NCBI RefSeq assembly: GCF_003672135.1 | Contig: NC_039507.1 | Location: 620,001 to 684,000 of the forward strand | Origin: Ooceraea biroi | Taxonomy: Eukaryota; Arthropoda; Insecta; Hymenoptera; Formicidae | Reading direction: 5' to 3' | DNA length: 64,000 bases | Notes under the pieces: model-generated | Told to the model about the DNA's origin: nothing | Database searches by the model: none | Seen by the model: the letters and a program-made list of their open reading frames with translations, nothing else | Shown: positions 13,798 to 28,400 of the stretch, in pieces | Layout: each line of letters starts with the position of its first letter | Position numbering within the stretch: position 1 is the first letter of the stretch | Made by a program: the position numbers and the translations under genes

Positions 13798-16700
13798 GGC
13801 AATGGCGAGCGAATCAAATCGTGACTTCCAAGCGTTAGCCGATTTGCGTTACTTTTATGGTATTCCTTTGTCACTCAGATCGGAAAATAGTCAACTAAAA
13901 GAAAAATGTTAATAGAAAACGTTCCGTGTGACAAATGTCATGTCATGGTATAATAAACAGTACATGAAAAGGAGCAAAATTCAAGCACTTTCAACGAACA
14001 TAATGCATATTCCCTAAGGGAAAATATACGCTAATGAGTTTCCTAAAATCTTTTCAATAGTTACAAATCCGTGACCAGTTCGACTTACAATTAACAAAAT
14101 AATCTTTTCAGTTACAGTTTCAAGCACAGAGAACATTTTGACGAATTTTTCACACAGCACGAGACTTCCATTCATGCCTGCAATTATGTGTCTCCAGCGA
14201 TGGCATGATAAATTGCAGTATATAATGAACAGCAAAGACAGCGTATTGTCATTTCTAATTATTTAATTATCTCGCAACGTTTGCATATCACTTGCGACAA
14301 TGCAGACCGAACAACACAGACAGCACCATGCTGAGGGGAGGAAAGAAGAGATTCCGTCGGGTGGAAGAGCGAAAGAAACCCGAGCGAGATTAGTGACATT
14401 TTTGCGGCTCCTTTAGTGGGAAAACGATGTAAACTCTCTCCGAGGGAGATCCAATCTGGAGGACCTCGCGACCCTTGACGACCGACGCCTGCGGTGCGAG
14501 ACGGCTACTTAACGTATCCCGCCTGGGTTCCTCCCGCCCTTTTGAAGCGCGCGTTGCTCTAGCAGGCCCCATTTCCTGAATGAATGTACCTTTTTGTACT
14601 TTGCATCACTTAACGCTTGGCCGAGCGCTTTCATGGGGTCCGTACTTTCGGCGAAAATGCGCGGCGCGCCTAAGGACGACCGCATAGATAGGGCATGCTG
14701 CAGGCACGAGGTTGTTCAGTCTCCATCGCCGCAACAAGACAGGGTGAACCGACAGGGTAGGCTTCGGACATCTTGTTGAGGATAAGATCTCCGGGACGCC
14801 ACGAGATTTTGCGTGCGGCTTGTGCCGGCTTGCCGCCATCGCAGGAGAAAGGAAGAATACGAAACGTCCTACAATAACTTTCGGCAGCGCGAGTTTAAAG
14901 CTCGTTTAGCAAAAGAGCCGATCGTTTTGTGCATGACAATCGGTTTCTTCAGCTAGAGATGAATGACAGGACGAGGAAACACACAACAATACGAGCCTGT
15001 AAGTGCAAATTAATTTCTAACTGGTTCGTTTAATCCAACATTGATCCAAGAGACTCTCATCTGAACGTGTTTTCGCACACGCGGTACCCGCAATCTGAAG
15101 ACCCGCACGCTGCAATTTTTCATCATCGCCAACCTATTCGAGCGCGCAGCCCGCCCCCGTGAAAATTGTCATCACGGGTGCGATCTTCCCGACGTTTCAC
15201 GCCCGAGCGAGCCGGAAACCGACGAGCGTAATAAAGCCACCCCTTCGGTAAACCACGCGGCACACCCGCCCATCCATTCATCCATCCGTACGAAAGCCAT
15301 GGGTGGTAAGCGTCGAGCACGATAATGGTTGGGGTGTCACGGCATTCCTCTTTTCGGGATCGTCGAGGCCGCGTCTCGCGAGGACAACGAGGCAGGGCGA
15401 GGTCGAGGAAGAACGAGAGAGACGCGCAAAGACTTCTCGATTCTCCCTGGACACCCGCCTTGGCAAATTACTTTACAATGCTTCCGCGCGCGCGGCACCC
15501 TCTCTCCGTCATCGTGGCTTCCGTCTCGTTTCTTCGGGTTCCGCTTTCGCTCCGCTCGCTCTCGCTTCTCGAAGCCCCACGCGCGCTAATGCTCCTCCTC
15601 GTATTTTCTCTCGTCCATCCTTGCTTCACCCTCCCCCCGTCGGAGGATGCTTTTAGAAGGCATTAGACGAGGCGCTCACGGTTCGTCGCCCGTAGTCGCT
15701 CCGCATTAAGGATCTACGCTCGGTGTGCTCGACACGATCTCCCTTCTCGTTCGATTCTCCTCGAGCGAGTGAGTGGCTGGTTGACTGGCTAGCTGGCTGA
15801 TGCGTGGGCGGTGATGAGCGATTCGCATGCTGGTATAATTCGATGATTCGAATCGCAACTCGCTGACGGAGGAACGCGCCGCGCGCTTACACGCGCGACT
15901 TCGAGGACAAGACGCGCGCTAATCCGCTCGGTTGCTCTCCCTCTGTGCAAATATGGTCAACGTTATTTGAATCTCGCGAAATTATACGAGAGTGTAAGTA
16001 CCTGTACGCAACGCCGAGGATAATCGCGATATATAATCGCAACGCGAAAGCAACACGATGATGATCTGCGGCCGTGTTGGATTCAGACAGTTGCGAGAGG
16101 TTCACGTGATTTCAGCATACCTCAAGAACGTTTTCAAACTTTAGGCTGGGTTCGGCCCGCAGGAAATTCCCCAAGAGGCATTCCTAAGAAGTTCGAGATT
16201 TTTTATATTTTTGGGAACGCGCGCGCCCGGATCCGTCCATCCAAAGCAAATAGCTGTGGCCAACATGGACCTCCATTGTCAAGCAAGGTTGAAGGTCGAC
16301 TGTTCTTCGATCGTGGTTCAATCTATATCTCGACGTGTCAGAACGGAGAGAGAAAAAGCTTGAGAAGAAAAAAGAAAGAAAAAAAGAGAGAGAGAGAGGT
16401 CAAGGTCATTAGTGCGAAGAAGAGACATATCCGCGCAGGGGGACGGCACATCGGTGGCACAATCCTTAATTAAGGGATGAGGCACCCGGTGGCCCGGGTC
16501 ACAAACTACGCTCGTAAATTCTTCGGCAAACGTATGCAAAAGGTAAAAGTCCGAAAGGGCGCGGGGAAGAGGAGCAATCGAAATAGAAAGGAAGGCAGGG
16601 AAGATGGGGGAGGGCGGGAGGGTCGAAGAGCCAAGGTGCCGCTGCCGGCGATGACTCTGACAACCGTACAGTCCGCTTAGGAAATCGCATCCTCTGAGAA

Positions 16701-17499
16701 GAGGAACCTCTGCCGAGTTACATACACGTTAACATGGTCTCTCTATTCAGACTCTTCTGACTCTTCAGGTACTGATATTTCTCATACGATGTGACTCGCT
16801 TTGAACAACGCTCGGTGCAACGGTGCAACGGTTTAGTAGAATGTAAAAGAGAAGAAAAAGAAAAATCAGATCGAACGTTGAACATCGATCTTGCGTGCCT
16901 TTGATCTCGCAATCAGATTTATGAATTATCAGTCGAACTTGTCAACAGATCTGAACGCGGGCATAGGAAGTAACAGTTGGAATTAACCTTGCTCAGTATA
17001 TCGATTAGCATGCCAGTCTAGCTCTCCGTGCCATTTCTCGCTTTGCATAGTAATGCGATTACGTAATGATTTCTACTGGCTGATTGGCTTCGGCGAGCCT
17101 AAATAAACACGTGCCAACGTACCAGCGCCAACGCTGCCAACGCACTTTTACATGACAGCTATTTGCACCTAATTAATCTCGTATATTCATTGGATCATAT
17201 TTACAAAATGACTTATGGACTGCGCGACAGCGTCGCGCCCCATGGAGCAGTCCATGAATCTCGCTCCAGCCAAAGTACGCTCTAGTCCGGTACGTCTAGG
17301 CTGGAGACACCTAAGCAAACGCCGATCAGGAACATTAATCAAAGTGCGAAACTGTCTCTCATGCGCTTTTTTGCATTTCTCGCGAGTTTCGTAGTTGCAC
17401 CATGAGCAAGGATCATAAACCGCCGGGCGACAAGGGAATCTGCGTGAAATGTCAGCAAGTCAAAAAGCAAATTACTCGGAGTATCCGGCCCCTCCCGCG

Positions 17500-20400
17500 G
17501 GATTCCGACGCCTACGATTCTAGAGGATTCCCGCGACGCAAGGGCATCTCCATAGGGTACACGCGGTGAAGAAGTTCCACGGTGTGCCCGTTATGGTACT
17601 GGCTGTACCCCGTGCACGGCACCCCGCGTCTATATATAGATGTGGGACAAACGCGCACACCTATAAAGGATATTCAGCGTGAACGCGGAGCGAGCCTTAA
17701 GCATATCATGGTAGGAACGGAATATGGGATGGCACCGGAGATGACACATGGCCCAGCCGCCGGTTGCGCGTCCTGCGCCATGGACCATCGGTAGACGGAA
17801 ACAGAGATAGCCGAGGGTACCGGCGGCGGGAGCGGGACAGAACGACGTGTCCGACGTGTCGAAGGGGGCGGGAGGGAGAGAGGGGGGCAAAGAGGGACGT
17901 CGGTTAGCTCTCCTCTGCCGCAAGCCGCCGGCGCGAGAGCACAGTAGCGGCAAATACCCATAAATATAAAATATGTCCCTCCTTTTCACCCTTTTGCACG
18001 CACACCGACGTGCCCCTTCGCCCCCTCTCCACCCTCTCTCCCGTAATATATCGATAACCGTGCACACGCATCTTCCTTTCTTTCTCTTTCTCGCTCGTTC
18101 TCTCTCTCTCTTTCTTTCTCCGCCGATGCGACGAGCTTCTCTGCGCTCCTTTCCCGCTCTTCCTTTCTCTCTCTCTCCTGTTCGTTCTATCCGAGAGGAT
18201 CGCGTTCGTTTTCTCCATCGCGGCCGTACCTTTTTCCCGGCGGCTTTTTCTTCGGCTCTCTTGCTCTCTCGCTGCTATCCGCCTCAACACCTTTGTGTAC
18301 GGCATTCCTTGCTTCTTCTTTCCTCTTGCTTTCGCTCCTCTCATACGCCCCTCACCTCCCCAAGCTTTCTCAATTTCTCACCGCTTCCCTCTTTCTCTAT
18401 CTCTTTGGACAATTTGCCCGAGCGAGATTCTTTCCGACGCCCTAGAGGAGCAGCGCGTAATGTAAATAGGTCGATAGTGCTCGCAAGGTTGTTAGCATCT
18501 TCGCTGAATCAACGCAGTCAGAGCGGACTTCTTCAGAGCTGGGAAAGTTTCGCGCTCTCTCTAAGGTTTCGTCCTACTGAACGAGGACCATTAATCAATC
18601 ATGATCTTTCTTGTCTTCTATTGCTACAATTGCAATTACGATTATAGCTTGAAGCGTAAACGACAAGGTTGTGCACCAAATGTGCATTATATTGCACTTA
18701 CTTTAATGCCCGTCATTTTAAAATTGTTTATTTAGCAAACATCGATGTCTAGTGCCTCGAGAAGACAAAGTGCCAGAGTACTAATAAACGGTTCCTCTCT
18801 CTCTGTCTCTCTCCCTCTCTCTTTCTTTTTCAGAACCTGCGTCTCTACGGATGCTCGCCGATTGTGGGAAGCCGCGAGTGCCTCCGTATGCGCATGCGAC
18901 GTCGTCTTCGACGTTGATTAATCGGGTAATTAATTGATGGGGAGCTCCCGAGAAGCCGCTGCTTCTCCCGAGAAGGCGCGGATAAAACCGAGAATTGCGA
19001 ACTGGTTCTGCGTTCTACCGGGAGTGTCGCGCGTGCGAAACTTAATGAGACGATCCATTATTTCGCGTTTATGGCAGGTCCGTAGTTTTTCAAGCCGCGA
19101 CCCTGACACAGACTTCTCTTGGGGAGCGATTTCAACACTGATTCTTCGCAAGGGTCAGATTGTCAAACGGGCAAAAAATACAAAGTGCAAACGTACAATC
19201 GTTCTTTCGCCATGACGATATCCTGGATTCGTTCGCTCGTAAATGACGTTTCCTGAGATTTAACAAACGAAATCACGAAATCAGAAATCTAACGAATAAT
19301 CGAAATGAGTTTATGGGAAAACGTAGAAATGACTAACCACACTTTACTCAAAATTTGTTTAATCTTTTACTTATGCATAAAGCGATGTTAAACATAATCG
19401 ACGCGTCACATCCGCTGTCACGTTTGACATGCGACGACGAATGAAATGAAACGGCGGAAACTGCGACACAGACTCGAGAAACAAAATACTTTTCTCTCCC
19501 CGGCATTACATCGCATTGCAATGGACGAACGTACGGAGTGACACAGGATCTCGCATGTGCAACAAAAAATCTAATCTCAGGCTGATCCCTTACGATTGTA
19601 TCGCGTACAGATGCGCCGTTTGAAGGAACTAATCGTTTCAGCGCTAAACACGGTAACCGACTTCCAAGGACTCCGCGAAACGCGGCTAAGTGCATTCTGT
19701 GTCCTGCGAGGTGGTGTCCTCTAACCACTTCTAATCCTGCAGTTGCACTTCGACATTCCACGCGCATTCTCGCGTACATGCGCTTTGAAACACGTGTTTC
19801 TTTAACCCTCGGAAGATATATTTACGGTATTTATGCGAGCACTTAAGTACCTTTGTAAGTGTGCGACGTGAGTTTGTATTCGCCACATGCGAATTTCGTG
19901 CTTTGACGTAAACCGACAAATGCAGAATTAATAAATAGCTCGTTATATAAGTCCTGTTGCAAACAAATGTCTTATTTGTCCGTTCGTGTGTGTAAAATTA
20001 TTTCAATTTCAGCGATTAATTATCATTTCAACTCCTGGCGTCGATTCTACCCATGCGCAAGTTTTCGTCTTTGATGGCGAGAGAGATTGAAACGTTGGCT
20101 CAGTTTGTACGCGCGAAAAGGTAATGATGAAAAAGAAGCACGAGGAGGCAGATGATCGCCATCGCCGAGAACCCGTCCGCGTCCTTTACGGCGACGCTTC
20201 CCTTTACATCGATACGGTTTGCAACGCGAGGATGCATTAGCAGGTGCATGCCCGCATAGGCATCCAATAACCGGCGATGGCGGCCGATCGATTCGCGTCA
20301 GAGGAATTCTGAACAGCCGCGGCGTCGCAGGATACAGGACGATGCGCGACGCGAGAAGGCAATTTAGCAGGCGCAATGACACACGTCCGGTTTTGTTGTG

Positions 20401-21200
20401 TGCACGCACATCATGTACGTATCGCGTACGCGTACACGTCCGTGTAGGATCGCGGTTGAGAAATCGCGAAGAGAGATAGAGAGGCGAGAAAGAAGTACGG
20501 AAAAAAGTACGGACTGAGGATGAGAGGAGCAACTAGCCGTTGTGAGAGAAGAAATCCCGTGAGCGAGGCCGAACGACGAGAAGCGGAGAAGCGGAACGAC
20601 GACGAAACCCGTTCTCATTATTATATTCATATTCAGGCACGATGGAGCGAACCCTCCCCCTCGTTCCTGCGCTCTCCCAGTACGGTTTTCTCTCTCTCTT
20701 TCTCTTTCTCCTTTCCACCTCCTTTCTCCCGCACGACCGCGTAGAGGCGGTATAGATATAGCGGTATAAAAATCTCTATAAAAAGTTGAAAAGTGCCGCC
20801 GCCGGAGTTGAGGGGCGACAATGGATGAAATATGCCGCTTCGTTCGACCCTACTGGAAGCCTTAAGGTGCCGGACACCTCCTTACACCTGCGAGCGCGGG
20901 GCCTCGGCGTGTTGCAGCGCCTTATTATAAACCGAGCCGGCGGCCCCGGTATCGCCATGGACGGGACGCCTATCCACGAAATCGATGCGGCCTTCTACCT
21001 TGAATTATTCCCGCTGCCGCGCGAGACTGCGAGGCGTTCGCGGTGATTCCGTGAAATTCGGGGCTATCTCGCACCCCCCCCTCTCTCTCTCTCTCTCTCT
21101 CTCGAACGAACGAACGAACGAACGAACGACTCGTCCACCCTGTTCCTCCTCCTCTCGCTCCTTTTTCTTTCCAGTCTCCTCGTGAATCCGTGCTCCTTTA
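17500..21200. other. GC/CpG-rich stretch with pyrimidine tracts, no recognised gene
   Basis: Dense CpG, (CT)n runs (about 18,080-18,120, 18,797-18,835, 20,688-20,720, 21,080-21,103) and TATA-like strings (17,630; 20,763-20,785) make this look like promoter or enhancer DNA. A strong acceptor-like site (CTTTCTTTTTCAG at about 18,834) is followed by open frames of only 27-29 codons. Long ORFs such as 17973-18647 are low complexity and probably not coding. Confidence 0.45.
21080..21128. repeat. (CT)n followed by (CGAA)n
   Basis: A CT run of about twelve units passes directly into about six CGAA units. Confidence 0.85.
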
Positions 21201-24200
21201 TGCTCCTTTATGCGCGGGTGGACGCCATGGCATTCCGGTAATTGACCATGGGAGAACGCGATAACCACGCGGCATCTTTGGATGCGCAAATCCAGGTTTC
21301 GCGAATTTCGGTTCTCCGTATGGATTATTTGGACGATTAACGGTGGGTAACTAAGAGGTTGCTGTTGGAGTGTTTAAATAATGTCTAGCCCTTTTCGCGA
21401 TCAACTCAGGTACATAATTCTTCCGTGAGTCATGGGTATCGACTTGCGCACCAACAAACGTTCTGTCATCGCTCTGATATACGTATCGTCGTGATTGTCA
21501 CACTCTTCGAAAGCGAACAGATTTCTCGTGATCATCTCCTGAGTCTTTCCATAAAAAACTGTCTAAGAATCTTAGGCGCGTGCTCGCGAGAACGTATTAA
21601 TCAGGTGTAACGATATCTGCTAATTACAGTATAATTGCACGAATAATTCAGTGACTGATATTTGCGTTTTAACACGATCTGCTCTTTTGATGTTCTTTTC
21701 GCCGATCTGACGGTTTTATCAGTTCGAGGATAACGTCGACATGCAAAGCGGAGATCCGGATGTCAAGGAGTACAACCGCTCCTTACGGTATCGCTACGGT
21801 AATATTGTGATTCGCGACCAAATCGTGACGACTGCAAGCCGCAGGTTCAGATCAAAGCAGCTTAATAGAGTTCCGCCGCTCGCGATATTTCACGTAACGC
21901 ACAACGGCTGTCGCGGCACGACAGTCGTTAATAATGATTTGTGCTCATGGGATCCCAATCCGCAGAAACGTCGGTAGTAGTCCCACTTTCATTTCGTCCA
22001 GGAATAGGATGATCGGTCTCTTTCTCAGTGGCCAGCTATTCCGCCATTCAGGCAGCTGCGGAAACGCGAGATATTAATCGTCATCGCACAGGCTCAGATT
22101 AACTATAAAACGTCCTTCGGATGAAGACGTGAGCTCCTCCATCTGTCCGACACTTGGGCTCCAGCAATTCTAGCGTTAATCATTTCTCCGAGCCCGGATT
22201 ACAATTACGGAAATTGTATTGTCATTGTCAATATATCAATTATAAAAGATCCATATCTCAACATCTCATTAAACGGGAACGTGATTAAGGAGAATTCAAC
22301 GTCTATTTGAAACAAAGTTCGACTGCAGATTCAGGTCAGTCTTGATAGAACGTCGTAAAGCATGTTAGTTTAAGAGACTCACATAAATGCCTATATATAT
22401 TCATGCCTAAATTAATCGAGATGCTATAAAAGAGACGCTTTGATTACACCTCCCTTCTCATCTCGGCCAAACAGCTGCGCTGTCTTTCGAAATTGTCTTG
22501 ATGTTCAATTATCACGGCCATATTGAAAGCTCATAAATTCCGTGGTACAAAAATTGTGACACACGCAGAACACGGTGTTCAACAAGAGTGATACAATACA
22601 ACACAGATCGTGATACTCGGTTGTCCGGCCAGGTGTTAGCGGTTTCGGCATTTTTTTTCCGCAGGCAGTCAGCCTGGACCCCCGACGAGCTTCGACGAAA
22701 CCACTAATTGGCGTCCCCAAAAAAAGAGAGAGGCAGACCAAGAGAGACAAAGAGGAAGATAGAGAGATAGAGAGAAAGAGAGAAAGAAGGAAAAGGAAGG
22801 AAATGTAAAGCACGAAAAACCAAAAATTTTCAAAAGATTCGCACCGAAAAGGTCCCGGATCAGTTGATGCCCGTTTCCGGATGCGACAATGAAGCTGATT
22901 ATTGGTCGGGCCAGGAGGCCTCTATTGCGGCTACGAGAGAAGCGTGTCGTTTATGAACATGGTCTTGTGGCCTTAGATAGTAGCCTGTGATGAAGGCGCC
23001 TCGTGGACACCAGGATGAAGGATAATCGCCATTTCATCTTGCCTGTTGCGGCGCCTGTCCCGAGGTACGGCTCGAAACTATTTACAAAACTTCCGGCGAA
23101 ACAGCCAAGCAAGCAGTCGTCGAAACAGATCTACTTAATGGAACGCAAAGTACGTCAGAATTTCGGATGAAAAAGGGGAAGATTTTCGTGCGGCGCAACG
23201 AATTCTCTCTCTCTGTATGCCAACATTGCCTAATGAGGAGATTCATAAAAAGTTCATAAAGGCGCAATGGGTGAGCTGTCGTTGCAGGTTTTAATTGATG
23301 TGTATGTCGAACATTATTAATGTCCGACTCCTGCATAAGGCAGTCACCTGATCGAGTAATCAATACCGTATTAAAACTAACGTTACATTAATTTGTGACG
23401 CGTTGTAATTGCAACTGCATCGAGTTCCAAAATCAACTTAAGCGAGGCAATGCTGAATTTTTAAAATGTACTTTATGAGTGGTACACTTCACGCAAAAGT
23501 AAATTATTGCGATCGGACAGAGCAAGAGCATTTTACGAGCGTGGTTCGCAAATTTATCCCAAATATTGCTGAAAAATTCCAGACAAAAGTTCCAGTAAAC
23601 ACACGCCAAACGTGCTGAACATAGCCTGCACGGCAAGTTTTTCCCTTTTAAGCACAACTTTTTAACACGTGGCGAAATTTCATTCCGACGACTGGTTACG
23701 TCACAGAAACGACAGACGACGAATAGGAGAATCTCGATTTCGGATTTCGTACGGACGTACGACGGGGATGTGTCGTCGCTTGTAAATCATGATACGTGGA
23801 CATGCACGAATTGGCGCGGGACTTAATTTACGGCCGCATTACGAGCCAACGAAGCGCTGAAATGGCGCTTCGCCATTCATTGTCAGCCGCGCAAAGCTCG
23901 AGCTTAAATTGCGTAAGATTTATGCCTCGCCTCTGCATGGCGTTAATCGTTGCGCGTTCCCCACCCGAGAGTTCGCCGGTCGAATTTTCCAAAAAATTTG
24001 ACAGATTCTGCTTTATATCCCAGGGGCAGACGGATATGCCCGGAGTTGCTAACTGATAGTTAAACGCGGATGTGCATATTGTTCAATGAACATTCGTTAC
24101 ATCCGATACGAATGACGTGACGTATTTCGCAGATTTTATGGATACCTCGTAAACTGCTCGCCCATCAAATCTCATACACTTGCATTCTCATCACCTTCCT

Positions 24201-27200
24201 CTCACCGTTTCTCTATCCTCTCACCGCTTCATCACAGCCAATAATGACCGTAATGTTGCATTTTTATATCAACACATTGCTTCCTGTTTGTTTGTTTGCA
24301 GACAACCGATACCTCAGTCCTTCATCTACCTGACCAGCGAGTTTTGGAAATTTTCGATAACGCAAGCAACGCGGGAATTCGGCGACACCGATGAGACTTC
24401 CTCGGCAGGAATTTCGTCCCGACGGAGGTGTCTGGATGCTACGGACCGTCCGAACCGACGCTGACTCACTCGAGAGGTTGCCGCAGCTGGTACGAGCCAC
24501 AGTTCGGAACGGTCAGATCGGACCTGACCCCGTGTTCTGGCCGTTACCGTTTCTGAGTGACGTCTTCATGTCTGGCTCTGCGGGGCATTCCTCGTTCTCA
24601 TTGTGAGTTTGTCCGTCAGCCCGTTCTGCCGGGCCCGGTCCGCGAGACGCATATCGCCAACCCCCCGTCGTCGGCCACTTCTCGGCGTGAAAACCCCGCG
24701 TGGCACCTACGGAGATGACTCGTGGAAAAAAAAGAAGAGAGAGAGAAGCATGCCGCCACGAGTCACCACGGGTCGAGGATGACGCTGGGCACTGCTTCTC
24801 GCGTCGCGAAGACCGTCGTCGGGAACGCAACGCGAGTGGAATCGGGTGAAAGTGAAGCGAAGTCGATGGTGCCCCATGGTGACCATATCGTGCAACGATC
24901 GAGATCGAATTTTCAAGTTAGGCGCATCGTCGATGCTTTGGAGAAAGAGATCATCGAATGTGGTCCAGATAATCGCGCATTTAACTTTTATGCTGATTAT
25001 ATTAATTTCCATCTGGAGAACTTCTTTCCCAAAATATTCACGTGTCCGGTGGGCATGGCGATTGATAAATTTAAGACTCAAATTAAGACTCTGGATACAC
25101 TGAATTTATTGAATAACATCTCATGTAGTCGAGTATATAATCGAGTATGTAGTCGTTTCTGGCTGGTCTGAATATTGATGCGATGCCGTGAAATTCCTTC
25201 GCTTTCTTTTCCTTCGTTTCTCTAATTTTTATAGCGGTACACTGCTAGAGCCTATGAAGCTGTCTCGTAAAAACAGAAGCCGAGAACGATCCCTCGTAGA
25301 TCTCGAGTTATTTGAATCTCCGCTGCGAGAAAAACAGGTCGACCAATTGGGCGTCTCGAAGGCCGGCTATAAACGTGATTGGACTAACACCCGTTGCAGC
25401 AGCAACAGCGATTATAACTTACCAAACGCGTCATCTAATAGAATTAAAGCCTATTATCTACTAATTGATATTTATTGTTCCGTTTAATTTCGACAGAAGT
25501 AGGTTTCATTAGCAACCCCACGGAATCCCAGCACCACAATAACCGTAATAATCAGCGCAAACGAAAAAGTGTTTTTGTATCCATATGGCTCTCGATTTCT
25601 CGATTCGAAATGCTGCATCTCAGCTCGGCAATTAAGATTACGCTGGCTAATAATGAAAGAGAAAAAAGCAATTAACTTGGCGAAAGGTCACCCGCTGAAA
25701 CACGTGACAAATGACGATTTAAACTCCCGAGTACATTTACACGAAATATCGCGGCCGGTTTGGGATAACTGTTAATAACCATCGTTCCCGAGGCGGGGAG
25801 AAGCCGATTTCGGCCGGCTGCGCGCGCGCGAGAGCCGAGAGAGGAGTACGCGCTGGTGAATCCGCTGAAAAGAGTCAAGAGCTCTCTCGCCTACGCGTTC
25901 TCCTCTTCGGCGAGCAGCGCGAGCGTTGCCTCGCTAACGAGCGGCGATTTCGGTTGCCGGAACCCCGACGCGATAGGCAACTAAACTCGTATTACTCGAT
26001 TCCGCGGCGGCCGGGACGGCCGCCGGCCACCGGTCAAAGAAATCGGTACAAAGATTGATGCTGCGCGGCGCGTTTCACTCTCGCGCGGCCGACCGGCCCG
26101 GTAGCGGTCTTTATCGTCGCGGGACGTCGTATAAACGCGGCGTACTTTTCGTGACGATTAGCGGGGATGACGCGGCGTTACGCCGACAAAAGCGCGAACC
26201 GATGGTTTACCGCTGCTCGCCGGGGTTGTACGCGCCGGCGGAGAGAAAAGGTGGCTGGCGATCCTGAATAGAGCCGATAAGGAGGCGACTCGCCAGGCAG
26301 GATGCCGCCGAGCGTGGTGTACCTCGTTAATTGGCGACAATTAACAGGACGAGCATGCGACCAGCTACCGGTGCCCACTCGCGAGCGTGATACGCGCGAA
26401 AAGGCACCGCTCGCTTTCTTCGCCGCGCGGTCTTACGCAAGCAAGAGGCCGCGCTGTCGTCGTGTCATCATCGTCGCCGATGCCGCTTTCTTTGGTCGAA
26501 CGAGGCGGCCGATTTCCGCGTTTCTTCATTCGCATCCTTCCAGCGCGAGGGATCCAACGAACGACGCGGAAACGAATCCCGTCACATCCCTCCCGTATCC
26601 TTTCGAGCCGATCCCTTTCTGCGCGGCATGGTTGAAGCTCCACTCGGTTTTAGATCTTCTACCTCGGAGTTGGGTCTTCGCGTTGGAATTCGTACGATGG
26701 AATTCTCGTCGAGGCGAATCTCGTGCCGTCGCAAACGTTGGTCTTGTATAACGCGACGTAATACGAGAAGCCGAGAACTGTCAGAACGGTGCACGAACAT
26801 TGACCTCACTTTATAATCGGGAAAGGTTTGCAGCTACAGACAGACATCAAGGACCAAAGTTTCGTGTCACTGCGACGGAGGAGGGTCCCAGAGCTCTCCA
26901 TGAATCGAATGATCGGAGGGCGTGTCGGGGTAATCGTCGGCCTTTGGGCCAAGACCTAACTCGAGAATGGCCTACCAATTTTCACAGTGACTTTTTCAGC
27001 TATTTTTTACCCTCGCAGCGATTTTCGAAAAAAATTTATGTTCTTTGAGCACGCCTTAATTGAAGGCGTCGTTAACCTTGTAAATGCAATTATATCTATG
27101 TCTCTCTCTCTCTCTCTCTCTCTCTCATGTGCGCACGCGATAAGTCATTTGACGATGTCATTTTATCATTAGAAATATTGCGCGTTAGAAATATAAAGAA

Positions 27201-28400
27201 GAATAATCGAAAAATGGAAAAATATGTTATGGTTTCGTGGAGCGGAAACGAAAAGAATTTATCGGAAAATTTTAATGAATGATAGGCTTTGTAATTAGTT
27301 CAATCAGTAAAGTCATTTTAATCGGTTTAAATTCGTAAGACGTATGGAAAGCGAATAATAATGCAATAACATATCATTTTCACATCAAATCGAAATTCGG
27401 ATTTGCGAAATGCGATTTGATAAATAGAGAAGAGGGTTGCTAGGAAATGAACAACTATGCAATGTTAATTATTACAAGTTACAAATGCACCGGGGAATTA
27501 CGGATGCATAGAATTCCCGAATAGATATTGCAACAAACTAGTGGCTTTGATTGACGATACTAGTTACTTCATTGTCGTTTCTTTCAACACACAGTGTTCT
27601 GTTTTATTAATAACATGCTATGAGATTTAAATTCCATGTAGCTGCAAACGTCTCGGAAACATAATAAACAGAAATAGAATTGTGTGGCTTATGTAGGAAG
27701 TCGCGCTTCATTGTTTGTGTTATTTATAATATCTGTAAAATCCCGTCATCGCGCGTTGACAATTAACATGATGATTCCATTGGAATTCAAATCCCGCCGA
27801 AATAATGAAAATTAATGCGCATCGACTTTAGGTACAATTTATGTACACAGTTAAAGCATTTAATCGCGTCGTCTTTGAGTCCTACTTGAGTATTCAGCGA
27901 TTTTCAGATAGTACTGCATAAAGTCGGTTCTTGCATAAAATAATAATGTAATTTGAAGTAATATTTACGACTCTGCGTTAACGTCTAAATATTCGCATTA
28001 CATATCTTGCATAATATGCCTAGCCAAACGCAAAATACAATCGCAGCCAGTAGCATTCTATTGCCATCAAGAATATTGCATCGCGAAAACCATGAAACAT
28101 CAGATCAGAGCTACAGATCTGGCATTCCCCGAAAACGACACCATGACGAGAATGACCAACACTCGGTCAGTTCCAGAACAGAGTTTTGGTGCAAGTTCTC
28201 AGAGTAACGTGAGTAATGCAGTTTTCCAAGGACGCCTCGATATGGAAACGACAATAACGTAGAGTAACAGAGAATGAGATTCATCACGCTTCCGAGGAGA
28301 TCCTCCGAAAGGGCTACCTCGTAAATCGACAGTCATGTCCTTTCGCCGCACATGTAGCTGGTACGCCGGAAAAAAAAGACAGGTCCTTCGAAGGCGAGAG
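21200..28400. other. Gene-free stretch
   Basis: Neutral to AT-rich DNA with one CpG-dense island (about 25,780-26,650). There is a pure (TC)n run at 27,101-27,126 and a GA-rich run at 22,725-22,800. The ORF at 24722-25171 (149 codons, plus) is the least repetitive here, but I recognise nothing in it. Confidence 0.5.
27101..27126. repeat. (TC)n microsatellite
   Basis: A pure run of about thirteen TC units in gene-free DNA. Confidence 0.9.

Larger units (their letters stand above)
5900..17500. other. Gene-free stretch
   Basis: Neutral composition is interrupted by CT/GA tracts (6,950-6,990, 7,080-7,125, 16,370-16,400), an ATT run (12,677-12,693) and a GTC run (13,746-13,797). A repeat pair (10,680 and 11,309) and two hairpins (10,465-10,488, 11,406-11,436) are listed separately. 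No ORF resembles a known protein. Confidence 0.5.

Noticed and set aside
17973..18647. 224-codon plus-strand ORF
   Set aside because: Almost all Leu, Ser, Phe and Arg from pyrimidine tracts, and the opposite strand is also open. No family resemblance.
18822..18935. Exon-like segment after the acceptor CTTTCTTTTTCAG
   Set aside because: Open frames after the acceptor are only 27-29 codons, without a known motif or a convincing donor. Pyrimidine tracts followed by CAG are common in this window.
24722..25171. 149-codon plus-strand ORF of ordinary composition
   Set aside because: No homology recognised, no partner exons, and the start lies in a GA-rich tract. Too weak to call a gene.
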